A DNA stretch of 64,000 bases from Chitinophagales bacterium (GTDB lineage Bacteria > Bacteroidota > Bacteroidia > Chitinophagales > Chitinophagaceae), in NCBI GenBank assembly GCA_013298665.1, contig JAAFIK010000007.1:2113-66112 (forward strand), in the 5' to 3' direction. Below the pieces are notes generated by a model that had not been told where the DNA came from, did no database searches, and was given only the letters and a program-made list of their open reading frames with translations. Numbering within the stretch: the stretch's first letter is position 1; each line of letters begins with the position of its first letter. Positions 1 through 9,126 of this stretch are shown in pieces. The position numbers were made by a program, and so were the translations under genes.

Positions 1-489
1 GCCCTGTACCAAACCCGTGGCAGAAGCCTGTGCATTGCCGCTGTTGACCAACTGACCGGCAGCAGGACCGGATACCTTACTCCACTGGTAGCCCGTTATC
101 GTGCCATCAGCATCGGTACCACTACCCGTCAGGGAAACACTGTTCAGCGGAAGGGTGATCGACTGGTCGGTACCTGCATTGCTCACCGGTGGCTGGTTGG
201 CTGCGGCATTCACCGTTACCTGAACGGTATCCTTGCCCGTAGCACCATTGTTATCAGTAACGGTTAATTCGTATTTGTAAACGCCCTGTACCAAACCCGT
301 GGCAGAAGCCTGTGCATTGCCGCTGTTGACCAACTGACCGGCAGCAGGACCGGATACCTTACTCCACTGGTAGCCCGTTATCGTGCCATCAGCATCGGTA
401 CCACTACCCATCAGGGAAACACTGTTCAGCGGAAGGGTGATCGACTGGTCGGTGCCCGCATTACTCACCGGTGGCTGGTTGGCTGCGGC
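1..489. repeat. 282-bp tandem repeat encoding PKD units
   Basis: Bases 1-207 and 283-489 are nearly identical, differing at only about four positions. The period is 282 bp, exactly 94 codons, so the repeat stays in frame. The array starts at the left edge, so its copy number is unknown. Such near-identity at DNA level points to recent duplication or gene conversion and allows in-frame length variation. Confidence 0.92.
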
Positions 490-2493
490 CGTTGTATCAA
501 GCAATCCCATTTTCCGCGAACGATAATAATCGGCAGTAACCAGCCTGTAATCATCGGGGGGATTCGTGTATGTGGCAATCCCATCGGTCCATGTTTGCAG
601 TTGCCAATAAGCGTCTGTAACGCCTGAGGGGGGGCGTCCGGTATGTTTTTGCAGACACCGGTATATTTTGCTCAAAAAAGTCACATAATCCCCTGGCTGA
701 TAATACACAGGCTGGTTGTACCGCTGGCCCGCGTCGGGGACACCATACTCATTTTTCCAGGTATTGAAAAGGGTATCAGTCCACATATCAAACTGGTTAT
801 AATTGAGGTTGTCGGCAAAACCACTATTCTGAAAAGCCGGAACGGGTATTGTTGCAACCGTATTTCCTGCACTGTCAAGCGGGTTTCCCTGTATGGCATA
901 AACTGTTTTGGTATTATCCCTGATATTGTTCTTTAATACAATTTTGTTGTTGATGGTTGTACCATTTCCGGTTCTGAGCACATTGGTGGTGTTATTCCCT
1001 GCCGATATTACTGCTGTATAAATGCTATCGCCCATAAAGAGGTTCCTGCCCAGTACGTTATTGCTGAAATTCGTTTTTACATTGGTGCAAGGTGTATTCC
1101 CGCCAATATAGGAAGCTATAAATCCCCTGGAATAATCCATTAAATTATTCACCACATGGCAGGTATCTCCATTTGAAACATACTTGGCATCGTTGTTTTG
1201 TGAAAACATAGAGATCAACTGGTCTCCACATCCGCGTACAAGGTTGTTCCGGAAATAGTTTTTTCCGTTTCTTACGGCCAACTGGATTGCATTGGCCTGG
1301 TTGTAAGCTTCAAACGGGCTTCTCCAGTTCAAGGCACCAAAAAGAAAAACATTATTCTCTACATAGTTATTATTCCCCTGGTTATTGAATTGCATCAGTT
1401 CATTTCCGGCCCTGAGTACCCTGTTGTTGATATACCTGGCGTAATTAAACTGGTGTTGGGGGTCACTGGCTGTACTTCCCCAGTAATTGGCTTCTCCATG
1501 GCTGTCGTGGAAATAATTATCATGAAAATAGAGGGAATCATAATCGTAAGGGCCGTTGTCTTCCTTGATCATGGTGCAGGCAAAGTTTCCGTTGGCTGCT
1601 TCCATATACTCTACTTCAAGGTTTTTAACCCATTTTCCTTTTACCCGTAATCCTGCGCCGCTGATATTTGTCCATGCGGCATTGCAATAAATACCATATT
1701 TGCCATTAGTGAATGCATAGCCGGCATCATGTCCTTTAAAGTTGCTGTGTCCTGATACTCCGGGTACGTATTTGCCTGTTATTTTGGTGTACCAGGCATT
1801 TCTGAGTACCATTTGTACACACTCTACCTGTCCGCCATAATTGGTAATGATTACCGGGTTACCTGGTGCACCTTTTAACTGGAGCGAATCAAAGTTGAGG
1901 TAAATGCTGTTGTACTGACCTGCGGGAATCCACAAATGCTTACCAGGTGCAAGTGAGATTCCGGGGGGATTGTTAAAGTAAATGTCAATTTTATCAGCAC
2001 CGAGATAGCCGGGGCCATCATTAGCGCCGGTTATTACAGCGTCTCCTGTTACGCAATTGGGGATGGTGGCAATATCCGCAGCGGTTGCCATCCTGATGAC
2101 AGGGCCGTTTGCCCGGGGGGGGAAGGTTCCCCAATCAACAAAAACCCTTACGGTATCCCTTTTGGTAAGTCCGCTATAGCTTGCTTTGAATTCAAAATCA
2201 AAATAACCATTATAGTCCGGAGGGAGCATAATCACCATTGAGGTATCCTGTGTGGGGTTAAGGATATTAGCGATTTCCGTCCGTCCGGGCGGACGGTTCA
2301 GGCAACGCCATTCCCTGCCGGTTGCTGCCGGTTGATTGATCACCCCTTTCAGGATTGCAAAGCCATCTTTTCTATTGATGCGAAAATCTGCACCGGCGTT
2401 CAAGGTAAACGATTGTGCTGTGAGTGCACTGCCGGACAGTAATAAAATCAGCCATTCAAGAAAAATAAATGGTTTTCGTAAAGATACTTTCAT
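1..2493 (-). CDS. Secreted beta-helix protein with CBM5/12-like and PKD modules (3' end cut by window edge)
   Basis: Reading from the ATG at 2493 the frame is open for 831 codons to the window edge, so the C-terminus is missing. Residues 1 to about 27 form a signal peptide ending near LTAQ. Roughly residues 130-580 are rich in Asn/Gly turns (for example NNYVENNVFLF and FRNNLVRGCGD), typical of a right-handed parallel beta-helix as in polysaccharide lyases and surface adhesins. About residues 594-634 contain the pattern YYQPGDYV...YRCLQKHTG...YWQLQ, which resembles the chitin-binding CBM5/12 module. From about residue 668 on come PKD/Ig-like repeats beginning AANQPPVSNAGTDQSITLPL, with a 94-residue period. 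It is probably exported to the cell surface, and more PKD units and a T9SS tail may lie outside the window. The gene follows the minus EPS operon after a 420-bp gap, so it is probably its own transcription unit. Substrate unknown; lyase activity is a guess. Confidence 0.85.
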   Translation of the reverse strand, partial: MKVSLRKPFIFLEWLILLLSGSALTAQSFTLNAGADFRINRKDGFAILKGVINQPAATGREWRCLNRPPGRTEIANILNPTQDTSMVIMLPPDYNGYFDFEFKASYSGLTKRDTVRVFVDWGTFPPRANGPVIRMATAADIATIPNCVTGDAVITGANDGPGYLGADKIDIYFNNPPGISLAPGKHLWIPAGQYNSIYLNFDSLQLKGAPGNPVIITNYGGQVECVQMVLRNAWYTKITGKYVPGVSGHSNFKGHDAGYAFTNGKYGIYCNAAWTNISGAGLRVKGKWVKNLEVEYMEAANGNFACTMIKEDNGPYDYDSLYFHDNYFHDSHGEANYWGSTASDPQHQFNYARYINNRVLRAGNELMQFNNQGNNNYVENNVFLFGALNWRSPFEAYNQANAIQLAVRNGKNYFRNNLVRGCGDQLISMFSQNNDAKYVSNGDTCHVVNNLMDYSRGFIASYIGGNTPCTNVKTNFSNNVLGRNLFMGDSIYTAVISAGNNTTNVLRTGNGTTINNKIVLKNNIRDNTKTVYAIQGNPLDSAGNTVATIPVPAFQNSGFADNLNYNQFDMWTDTLFNTWKNEYGVPDAGQRYNQPVYYQPGDYVTFLSKIYRCLQKHTGRPPSGVTDAYWQLQTWTDGIATYTNPPDDYRLVTADYYRSRKMGLLDTTAAANQPPVSNAGTDQSITLPLNSVSLMGSGTDADGTITGYQWSKVSGPAAGQLVNSGNAQASATGLVQGVYKYELTVTDNNGATGKDTVQVTVNAAANQPPVSNAGTDQSITLPLNSVSLTGSGTDADGTITGYQWSKVSGPAAGQLVNSGNAQASATGLVQG

Positions 2494-2913
2494 CTTGCGG
2501 GAGGCTTTTTGATACTGGATATTACTACATTTTTATTGCTGAGTGCCTTTCTATGCATACCAGCACTGTTGGTGCCTGTTTGAATAAAAAGTGCACTGAA
2601 CACAGCATGTCCCATCCTGATGAAAATAAAAAGTTTAATTAAGTTTCATCCTGTGCGCAAAAGAGGTAAGAAATAATATCCGTATTGCAAACAAGAATCA
2701 GACCAATATTATGGAACCATACTTTGTCTGTCTTTAACGGGTTTTGGGATAGTATTATTATCGCAAGTGTACAAATATAAAGGATAAAGTGTTTCTACCC
2801 TTTTTCAGCACCGTAGATTTACTAAACCTTAACCAGGGCTACCTGCATCCATGCAACATTTGCGCAGGTTGTGCGGCAGCAAGCCATCCCATCCCTGTGC
2901 CGTTGACGGGGGA
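2494..2913. other. Gene-free gap between EPS operon end and beta-helix gene
   Basis: This 420-bp AT-rich stretch has no convincing gene; the short frames overlapping it run into the antisense side of the acyltransferase gene. It should carry the promoter of the beta-helix gene. A TATATTTG box on the minus strand is the only promoter-like element I found. I did not find a clear terminator for the EPS operon. Confidence 0.6.
2772..2779 (-). promoter_or_regulatory. Possible -7 box for the beta-helix gene
   Basis: The minus strand reads TATATTTG, an exact match to the Bacteroidota TAnnTTTG -7 consensus. No TTG-like -33 element sits at the right distance and the leader would be about 270 nt, so this is weak. 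Confidence 0.3.
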
Positions 2914-4074
2914 TTACTGCTTTGTAATGACGGCAAACCTGTCTTTCAGTCTCAAAAACCACTGCTCATACAAATGATAGGACAGGATGCTTATGACAAT
3001 GGTGACCAGCAGGGCAACCCCGGCGGCGGCGGCGGCCCGCACAAGCGTGTTCATGGCAATACCAAACTTATCGCCAACCTGCTGTACGGCGAGGATACCG
3101 ACAAACTGGAGACAATAAAGGCCATAGGTATAAATCCCCAATTTACTCATCACCCGGAATTTAGCAAATTTGAAGAATGATTTTTCGGCATAATTCTGTT
3201 CGGCGATGATTAACGCGAATAAAATGGCGAGCACTAAACGCTCAGCAGTGATTGCCGGGGGTATGTAAAAAATGGTCTTCTTATACAGGACAACGGTTAT
3301 TGTCAGGGCATAGAGTAGCAATATCTGCCAACGCGGCATTTTTTGGATATATCGGAGTACCGGACTGTCACGGGAACAATAAAAGGCTAAAAGCCCTCCC
3401 AGCGACATATCCCCAATCACGGAAAATGTATGAAAGTAGCGGACAGCATAATCAGCATCTGTATGGCTGCTGTAAAAGGACCTGAATAGCAATGTACCGG
3501 CGATGATGCTTATGAATAATGCGGGGAACACTTTTGGGGTAAGGTATTTGATCAACACAGGCCAACTGAGGTAAAACTGCTCTTCCACTGCTACCGACCA
3601 CAGCACTACGAGCATGAGTGCATCGGGCAACTGCGGCCATATTCTGATCAGGTCGAAATTATTGGCAAAAAAACAATAATAAAGCAGGTTTGAAGTTTCA
3701 TGTGAACCGGTTAGCGTATGGTACTTGTACAATGGGAAAACGACAAAACCAAGTAAAATACATAACCCAAACAATGGCCAGATCCGCAGCACACGTCTTA
3801 TATAAAAGTTCTTCAGGCTGATCGTCTGCTTAACTTCCCGTTCCCGGATGAGTAAGATGGTGATTAAAAAGCCACTTAATACAAAAAATATGTTAACACC
3901 GGCATTGCCATTCTGAAATATGAAGTGCAATATTTTTTTTGTCTGGTCATTACTGATTTTTTTAAAAATGGTTTCATTGCAGTGGTACAGGAACACCAGC
4001 AGAAAGCATACAAAACGTAATCCATCGAGGTTAGGGAAGAATAATTTATTATTTCCGGGTCGGCTATCTGCCAT
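2914..4074 (-). CDS. Acyltransferase family 3 membrane protein (EPS O-acylation)
   Basis: This is a 386-residue polytopic membrane protein of the acyltransferase-3 family (OafA/NodX/WcaH type). Family signs are an Arg at residue 20 and His at 31 in the first membrane helix (LDGLRFVCFLLVFLYHC) and the following stretch NAGVNIFFVLSGFLIT. About ten hydrophobic helices follow. Members move an acyl group, usually acetyl, across or at the inner membrane onto a sugar. It is the last gene of the minus EPS arm, 29 bp after the TolC-like gene, so it most likely decorates the locus polysaccharide. A second, different family member lies at 9127-10248, suggesting two acylation sites or two acyl types. The ATG at 4074 is the first in frame. 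Confidence 0.9.
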   Translation of the reverse strand: MADSRPGNNKLFFPNLDGLRFVCFLLVFLYHCNETIFKKISNDQTKKILHFIFQNGNAGVNIFFVLSGFLITILLIREREVKQTISLKNFYIRRVLRIWPLFGLCILLGFVVFPLYKYHTLTGSHETSNLLYYCFFANNFDLIRIWPQLPDALMLVVLWSVAVEEQFYLSWPVLIKYLTPKVFPALFISIIAGTLLFRSFYSSHTDADYAVRYFHTFSVIGDMSLGGLLAFYCSRDSPVLRYIQKMPRWQILLLYALTITVVLYKKTIFYIPPAITAERLVLAILFALIIAEQNYAEKSFFKFAKFRVMSKLGIYTYGLYCLQFVGILAVQQVGDKFGIAMNTLVRAAAAAGVALLVTIVISILSYHLYEQWFLRLKDRFAVITKQ

Positions 4075-4103
4075 AACATGAGATTTAATATTTGGTGAAC
4101 CTG

Positions 4104-4934
4104 CTATTTAAACAACAATGCGTCTTGTATAGCCTGTTGTAAGGGTATGCCTATCAGTTCTTCCACCTGGAGTATGGCAACACTCAGATCCCTTTGCTTA
4201 CTGATGAGTTTTGCCTGCTCGTTCACATACGATTGATACGCTTTATTCATAATTTCTATTTCGATACGGCCATCCGCATAGTTCTTTTGTGCTGCCTCAT
4301 AGGCCTGCAGGTCATTGTCAATAACAGTTATCTGCAATCTGACCAGTTCTTTCTTTTCCTTATAATTTTCGTAGCGGATAAGCACTTCTGTTTTCAGCGA
4401 CTGCATTTTATCCTGCTTCATGTAGTTGGCTATCTCAATATTTTGCTCGGCTACTTTTCTTTCCCGTTTCGTTTTCGACAATATATCAAACGGAATGGTA
4501 ACCCCAAGATTGTACTTGGGGAAAAAGCTGGCCGCTGCAGAATTTCTGATCACAAATTCGTTAATATTTGCACCGGCATTGATCGAACTCATCCATGATT
4601 TCCTTGCACGGTCTAAATCATATCCTGCAATAGCAATATTGGCGTCTGCAATGCTGATACCCGGATTCTTCGACACAAGACTTACCAGTTTCTCCCTGAT
4701 GATTGAATCCTGGTTTAATTTACTTACATCTATTTTCTGCATTACCTCAAGGTTGTTTACCGGCATTCTCCTTTCGGGTGCTGCTGCAGGCAAACGCTTC
4801 CGGATGGTATCCGGCCGCTGGCCTACACGCTGGCTTATACCTGCAGCGGGCAGGCAGCTAACGATCAATAAGCAGATCAATAATCGCCTCATATGATTGA
4901 ATTTAGGATTGTCATTTGTAAGAATTTTCATCAT
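4104..4934 (-). CDS. Half-length TolC/OEP-like outer-membrane efflux protein
   Basis: At 276 residues this is about half of a normal TolC-type protein (430-480). After the signal peptide and a Pro/Arg-rich linker there is one outer-membrane-efflux-like unit: a helical segment around NPGISIADANIAIAGYDLDRARKSW, a beta-strand pair (NLGVTIPFDILSK) and a long coiled coil (about residues 165-265) ending in ELIGIPLQQAI. The ATG at 4934 overlaps the upstream stop as ATGA, which argues for translational coupling. An internal ATG at 4892 gives a cleaner signal peptide (MRRLLICLLIVSCLPAAG). It sits where a Wza export lipoprotein would be expected in a Wzx/Wzy locus, so it may help form the outer-membrane exit. 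That role is inference; as a half unit it would need more copies per pore than trimeric TolC. Confidence 0.75.
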   Translation of the reverse strand: MMKILTNDNPKFNHMRRLLICLLIVSCLPAAGISQRVGQRPDTIRKRLPAAAPERRMPVNNLEVMQKIDVSKLNQDSIIREKLVSLVSKNPGISIADANIAIAGYDLDRARKSWMSSINAGANINEFVIRNSAAASFFPKYNLGVTIPFDILSKTKRERKVAEQNIEIANYMKQDKMQSLKTEVLIRYENYKEKKELVRLQITVIDNDLQAYEAAQKNYADGRIEIEIMNKAYQSYVNEQAKLISKQRDLSVAILQVEELIGIPLQQAIQDALLFK

Positions 4935-6496
4935 TGATTGTTAAATGTTAGCCCATATTGATCAGTCAGTTTCTCCAGCGCTATTTCCTCTTCATCAAAC
5001 TCTTTTATTTTCTTCATGACCGAGAGAGCAGAAAAAAAGAAAAGGGCTCCGGGTATCTGCCCGATGGAAACCTGCGCATACTGCGTTACGATGGTGGCAA
5101 ATAATGCCCCTGTAATCGCGACCATATAAACTTTAAGGGTTTTATTTTGCATACAGAAATGATAGTGTATACCCTGGTATAGGATCGCCAGGTAAAACAA
5201 CATGGTAAGGGTCAGCCCAACCCAACCAAGTTCAAGTGCCGCTTTCAGCAGGCCGCTATCGGGCGGGAAGCCGGCAAGGGGATGACCCGGGTTAAAACGT
5301 TTTCCTTCCACACCGGTGGTAGATATGCCCCCCCCGATAGGATGGGCATAAATATAAGGCTGTATATAATGCCGGTTAATATCCCTGACTTTGAGCGACT
5401 CTTCTTTGCTGTTGAATGTTGAGCGTATCCTGTTCAGGACAGGAGTATTGATGGGCGCAAAGAGTACAAAAAAAGCAACCAGGAAACAGGCAAACATGGT
5501 AGCGAGTGTAGTCTTATTCTGTATGGTCATAAAAATATAAAGCCCAATCCCCGCAGGCAGGATGATAGTAGTGGTACGGGTACCGGAGTAGAGCATTCCC
5601 AATATCAGGATAATGGAAAAAAAATAAAGCCAGTTTCGTACCCGCTTCCGTTTTTCGTTGATGCCGAGTATGATGGTTAATACAGACATTGACCCTGACA
5701 GAATACCAAAAGAAACAACATCAGATAAGAAGGAAAACTTCCGTATAGTACCGCCCTGGTTTAACAACTTAAACTCCAGCGGATCGCTCTTGATATAGTT
5801 TAATTCCATAGGCAGTAAGCCAAACCATTGCTGGTAGCAGCCATAAAGTGCGGCAATAAAGGAAAAGACAATCCAGAATTTTATGAAATACTTTAACTTT
5901 TCCGGTGTATCGATAAGCCGGTAGGCTATGATATAAATCAGTACATATACCAGATAACGCTTGAAGCTGAAAAACCACCCACCCATATTCTCCATACTGG
6001 GGTTGAACAGTTCTGCGAGGTAATAAAGTGTGTACAGGAGAAGAAAAATGGAAACACTGGTTTTCATAAGCCCGCCGCCTTTAGCCATACTTTTTTTCTG
6101 TGCCAGGAATGTTCCGAGGAAAAGAAAAAGCACCAGTAATTCAACCACAGTGCTCAGCGGGATTTCCTTATTGAGTAACCGGCTGGGGTAAAACGCAAGA
6201 AAGGCAATTGTGGTAACAATATAAAAGCCGGTTAATGGTTGAAAAAGACAGTAATAGATAATGATTAAGCCGGCAAGCAGTGCACCGGCAATAAGCGGGA
6301 TAAAGAACAGATCTGCGTAAGCCAGAAAACCACAACCCACTGCTACCAGGGCAAGTAATGCAATGCCGGGCGGTGTCATCATTTTCCTGAGGAATATTCC
6401 GCTGTGCAACCAGTTTGCAATAGCCCGGCCTATATGGTTTTGTTGTTGTGGCAAGGATGAATCAGTAAAATAATATTTTAATAAACAGGAACCCAA
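4931..6496 (-). CDS. O-antigen ligase/Wzy-type polymerase membrane protein
   Basis: This 521-residue protein has about a dozen hydrophobic helices and a large loop around residues 360-410 (SLKVRDINRHYIQPYIYAH, then HPIGGGISTTG), as in the O-antigen ligase/polymerase (Wzy_C/RfaL) family. Such proteins join lipid-linked repeat units in the periplasm. Its place next to a flippase, a Wzc-like protein and glycosyltransferases supports a polymerase role. No ATG lies at the N-terminus. The frame opens with TTG at 6496, with a second TTG at 6454 and ATGs at 6382/6379. The stretch NHIGRAIANWLHSGIF upstream of those ATGs looks like genuine protein, so I keep the TTG start. The stop overlaps the next gene by four bases (ATGA). 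Confidence 0.82.
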   Translation of the reverse strand: MGSCLLKYYFTDSSLPQQQNHIGRAIANWLHSGIFLRKMMTPPGIALLALVAVGCGFLAYADLFFIPLIAGALLAGLIIIYYCLFQPLTGFYIVTTIAFLAFYPSRLLNKEIPLSTVVELLVLFLFLGTFLAQKKSMAKGGGLMKTSVSIFLLLYTLYYLAELFNPSMENMGGWFFSFKRYLVYVLIYIIAYRLIDTPEKLKYFIKFWIVFSFIAALYGCYQQWFGLLPMELNYIKSDPLEFKLLNQGGTIRKFSFLSDVVSFGILSGSMSVLTIILGINEKRKRVRNWLYFFSIILILGMLYSGTRTTTIILPAGIGLYIFMTIQNKTTLATMFACFLVAFFVLFAPINTPVLNRIRSTFNSKEESLKVRDINRHYIQPYIYAHPIGGGISTTGVEGKRFNPGHPLAGFPPDSGLLKAALELGWVGLTLTMLFYLAILYQGIHYHFCMQNKTLKVYMVAITGALFATIVTQYAQVSIGQIPGALFFFSALSVMKKIKEFDEEEIALEKLTDQYGLTFNNQ

Positions 6497-6575
6497 GCAA
6501 TACTGTAACCAGCACTAAAGTTAACGCTTCTGAAAATTTACTTGTCTGCACACTTCGTCCTGTTCATGATTTTTT

Positions 6576-7772
6576 TCATGCATAAGTCAAATGATTGATT
6601 TCGGTATATAATTTTTCTATTGAGGCCTGCCAGGAGTGCGACCGGGCATACAACTGTCTTGCCCGGATGATTTCTGCCCCCCCGGATTCTGCAAGTGCAC
6701 GTTCAATGGCCGCAATATACTCACGGGCATCATTACACAAATACACATACTCTTTAAAATCCTGCATGGTTTCTGTTTGAGTAGCTGCAACGGGTTTGCC
6801 CGCAGCAAGGTACTCATCGATTTTCCTGGGATAATTACCAATCGTCATCTGGTTGATCAGTTGGGGATTGATGCATACGTCAAACCCGTGTATATACCCC
6901 GGCAATAATTCAGGTGGCTTAATGCCCGTAAAAAATACATTTGGCAACCGGTGCAAATGTGATTGCCTGAAAACCTCATCTTCAGGTCCTACCAGCACAA
7001 TATTCCATGAGGGACGTTGCGTTGCGATGCTTTCAATCAGCTTAATGTCGAGTCTTGCTGAAGAGAGCATCCCGCAGTAACCAATAACAGGATGTGCTAC
7101 ACTGCTGATATCGTCGGGGTATCTATCCGGCTTATCCATAAAATCATCTACGTCGCAGCCCTGTCCGATATAAGTACTGTTTTTATTGTATTGTTTTGCA
7201 TAACGGCAAAGGTACAGGGAATTGGCAGCCACAATATCCGCTTTAGCGATTAAAGCGGGTTCAGCATATTTCCCATGTTTACTGAAATAGGCTTGCGACA
7301 AAAGATAGTCCCTGATGTAATAGACCATACAATTGACATCCAGGTATTCTTTAAGGTACAACCCGTTAAAAAAATCGTTATCCACCATCAGTATCGGGTT
7401 AGTAAAGTTCATTTTTTCTGCTGCCCGTTTTATCTCCCGGGCAATTTTTTTACTATTCCGCCTGTTGAAATAACGGTACAAGAATCCGTGCGGCATCCAA
7501 TTTACCGATTCGAGGAGTATTGCGGGGTTCAGTACTGCAAGTGTATCACTAACAGCTGTTATGATACCTTCACCACCTTGAATACTGGCAAGACGTGTTT
7601 TTGTCCGGCGATCGCTTCGCTTTTTGAGGTAAGTGATACGGTCAAGGGGGCGGTTCACGTACAGCACACGGTTATGCTTTGCTATTTCAAGCGCCATGTT
7701 TTTGAAATTGCTTCCGATTTCAATATCCCATGGCTGAAGGCCGAACATAATAATATTCCTGTGCTGTATCAC
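6576..7772 (-). CDS. Glycosyltransferase, GT4/GT1-like (EPS synthesis)
   Basis: This 398-residue retaining-type glycosyltransferase has a GT-B fold pattern. The N-terminal motif FGLQPWDIEIGSNFKN followed by HNRVLYVNRPLDR is characteristic of a subgroup in Bacteroidota EPS loci. The C-terminal half carries the donor-site region (PRKIDEYLAAGKPVAATQT). I chose the GTG at 7772 because it overlaps the upstream flippase stop as GTGA, the usual coupled arrangement, and gives MIQHRNIIMFG. An upstream ATG at 7847 would overlap the flippase gene by 79 bp and an internal ATG at 7748 would cut into the fold. It would add one sugar to the lipid-linked repeat unit on the cytoplasmic side. Sugar specificity cannot be read from the sequence. 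Confidence 0.87.
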   Translation of the reverse strand: MIQHRNIIMFGLQPWDIEIGSNFKNMALEIAKHNRVLYVNRPLDRITYLKKRSDRRTKTRLASIQGGEGIITAVSDTLAVLNPAILLESVNWMPHGFLYRYFNRRNSKKIAREIKRAAEKMNFTNPILMVDNDFFNGLYLKEYLDVNCMVYYIRDYLLSQAYFSKHGKYAEPALIAKADIVAANSLYLCRYAKQYNKNSTYIGQGCDVDDFMDKPDRYPDDISSVAHPVIGYCGMLSSARLDIKLIESIATQRPSWNIVLVGPEDEVFRQSHLHRLPNVFFTGIKPPELLPGYIHGFDVCINPQLINQMTIGNYPRKIDEYLAAGKPVAATQTETMQDFKEYVYLCNDAREYIAAIERALAESGGAEIIRARQLYARSHSWQASIEKLYTEINHLTYA

Positions 7773-9121
7773 TTTTTTTTCAATTTCATTTTTTGAAGTA
7801 CAATTTTTGCAAAGTCCGGATAAAAATCCATTGCGTATCTGAAACAATTTAAAAAATTAATCTTGTAGAGGCGAAAGAGAATATACTGTGTAACCACGAA
7901 ACCAATAATATGTGAACATAAAAGTGCATATGCTGCCCCTAGAAAATGAAAATGCCTGATGAAAAAATAGCAAAATGCGACATGAATGAGGGCAAGACAG
8001 GTAATCATAATAAAGTTAACCTGTGGTCTTCCGGTAGAATCTATGATAACGCCAAACTGCTTGAGAAATGCAAGAAACATACCGGTAACGGTCACCAGTT
8101 GCAGGTATGGGATGGCGTCGAAATACTGACGGCCGGCCAGGATAATGATGATGATTTTCGGGAATAACAGTACAAAGATGATCATGGGCATAACAAAACA
8201 CAATGATGCGCCAACCGTTTTTTCATAATAATATTTTATCGTCTCAGGGCTGCTGCTGTTTTCGCGTCGTGCGCTTTTGGGGAATAGTATGTCGCCAAGG
8301 GTTTGTGAAGGGATATCAGCGAGGTTAATGATTCGTATAGCAATATTCTGTGACGCATTAAAAACCGTGGTGCCAAGCAAGGGGGAGAGCATCATCTGGT
8401 CGGCAGTACGAAAAACCAGTGTACTCAACCCTGACCCAAAAACATACTTCCCAAAATGGAGTAACCTTACTATCCATTCTTTTGAAAAGACTAATGTATG
8501 GGTAAGAAATGGTTTTACATAAGTATAGGCAACAATGGATCCGGCTAAAAGACCGATGTTGTAAATCAATACAAGCATGTAAAGAGACACCTTTTCGTTG
8601 AAGATGAACACGAGGAATACCAGCAATAGTGTTGATCCCTGCCGGTAAAGATAGGTCCAGAAAAGCCCTTTAAACTGTGTTTTTCCATACATCAGCCATT
8701 CAAAATGTGAGAAAGGTATCATCACCAACATGCCTATCTGAAGCAGATAGAGCATATGCTCCAGTTGTGGTGCCTTCAGGATTTTTGCGATATAGGGCGT
8801 AAAAATCAATATAAGCAGTGCGGTAATTAAGGTAATCACCATATTCAGAAACAATGCTGCGCCCAGCACAAACTTCTGCTCTTCTGCTTTGCTGTGGTTG
8901 ATGAACTTGATCAAAGCCGTCTTTACAAGTCCCTGACGGATGAGTTCTACTACCGCAGTAATACTCATAAAAAGCGCCCATATCCCCATTTCTTCCTTGG
9001 TAAGCGCTTTATGTGCAAGGATCATTGTAACCAATACACTCGAAAGGGGTACTGATAGCTTTTGCAGCCCGCTAAAGAATCCTGAAGAAATCCAATCTTT
9101 ATATTTTCCTGTTTCTGACAT
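7769..9121 (-). CDS. Wzx-type polysaccharide flippase (MOP/MATE superfamily)
   Basis: The 450-residue protein is almost entirely hydrophobic with about 12-14 membrane helices and matches the RfbX/Wzx oligosaccharide flippase layout. It starts with a short soluble segment (SETGKYKDWISSGFFSGLQK) and a first helix with conserved small residues, and has a Lys-rich C-terminal tail. The family moves undecaprenyl-linked repeat units across the inner membrane. It is 5 bp downstream of an acyltransferase gene and coupled by a 4-base overlap to the GT4 gene, placing it firmly in the operon. ATG at 9121. Presence together with a Wzy-type polymerase and a priming transferase at 22965 indicates a Wzx/Wzy pathway. 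Confidence 0.88.
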   Translation of the reverse strand: MSETGKYKDWISSGFFSGLQKLSVPLSSVLVTMILAHKALTKEEMGIWALFMSITAVVELIRQGLVKTALIKFINHSKAEEQKFVLGAALFLNMVITLITALLILIFTPYIAKILKAPQLEHMLYLLQIGMLVMIPFSHFEWLMYGKTQFKGLFWTYLYRQGSTLLLVFLVFIFNEKVSLYMLVLIYNIGLLAGSIVAYTYVKPFLTHTLVFSKEWIVRLLHFGKYVFGSGLSTLVFRTADQMMLSPLLGTTVFNASQNIAIRIINLADIPSQTLGDILFPKSARRENSSSPETIKYYYEKTVGASLCFVMPMIIFVLLFPKIIIIILAGRQYFDAIPYLQLVTVTGMFLAFLKQFGVIIDSTGRPQVNFIMITCLALIHVAFCYFFIRHFHFLGAAYALLCSHIIGFVVTQYILFRLYKINFLNCFRYAMDFYPDFAKIVLQKMKLKKK

Positions 9122-9126
9122 TGGGT

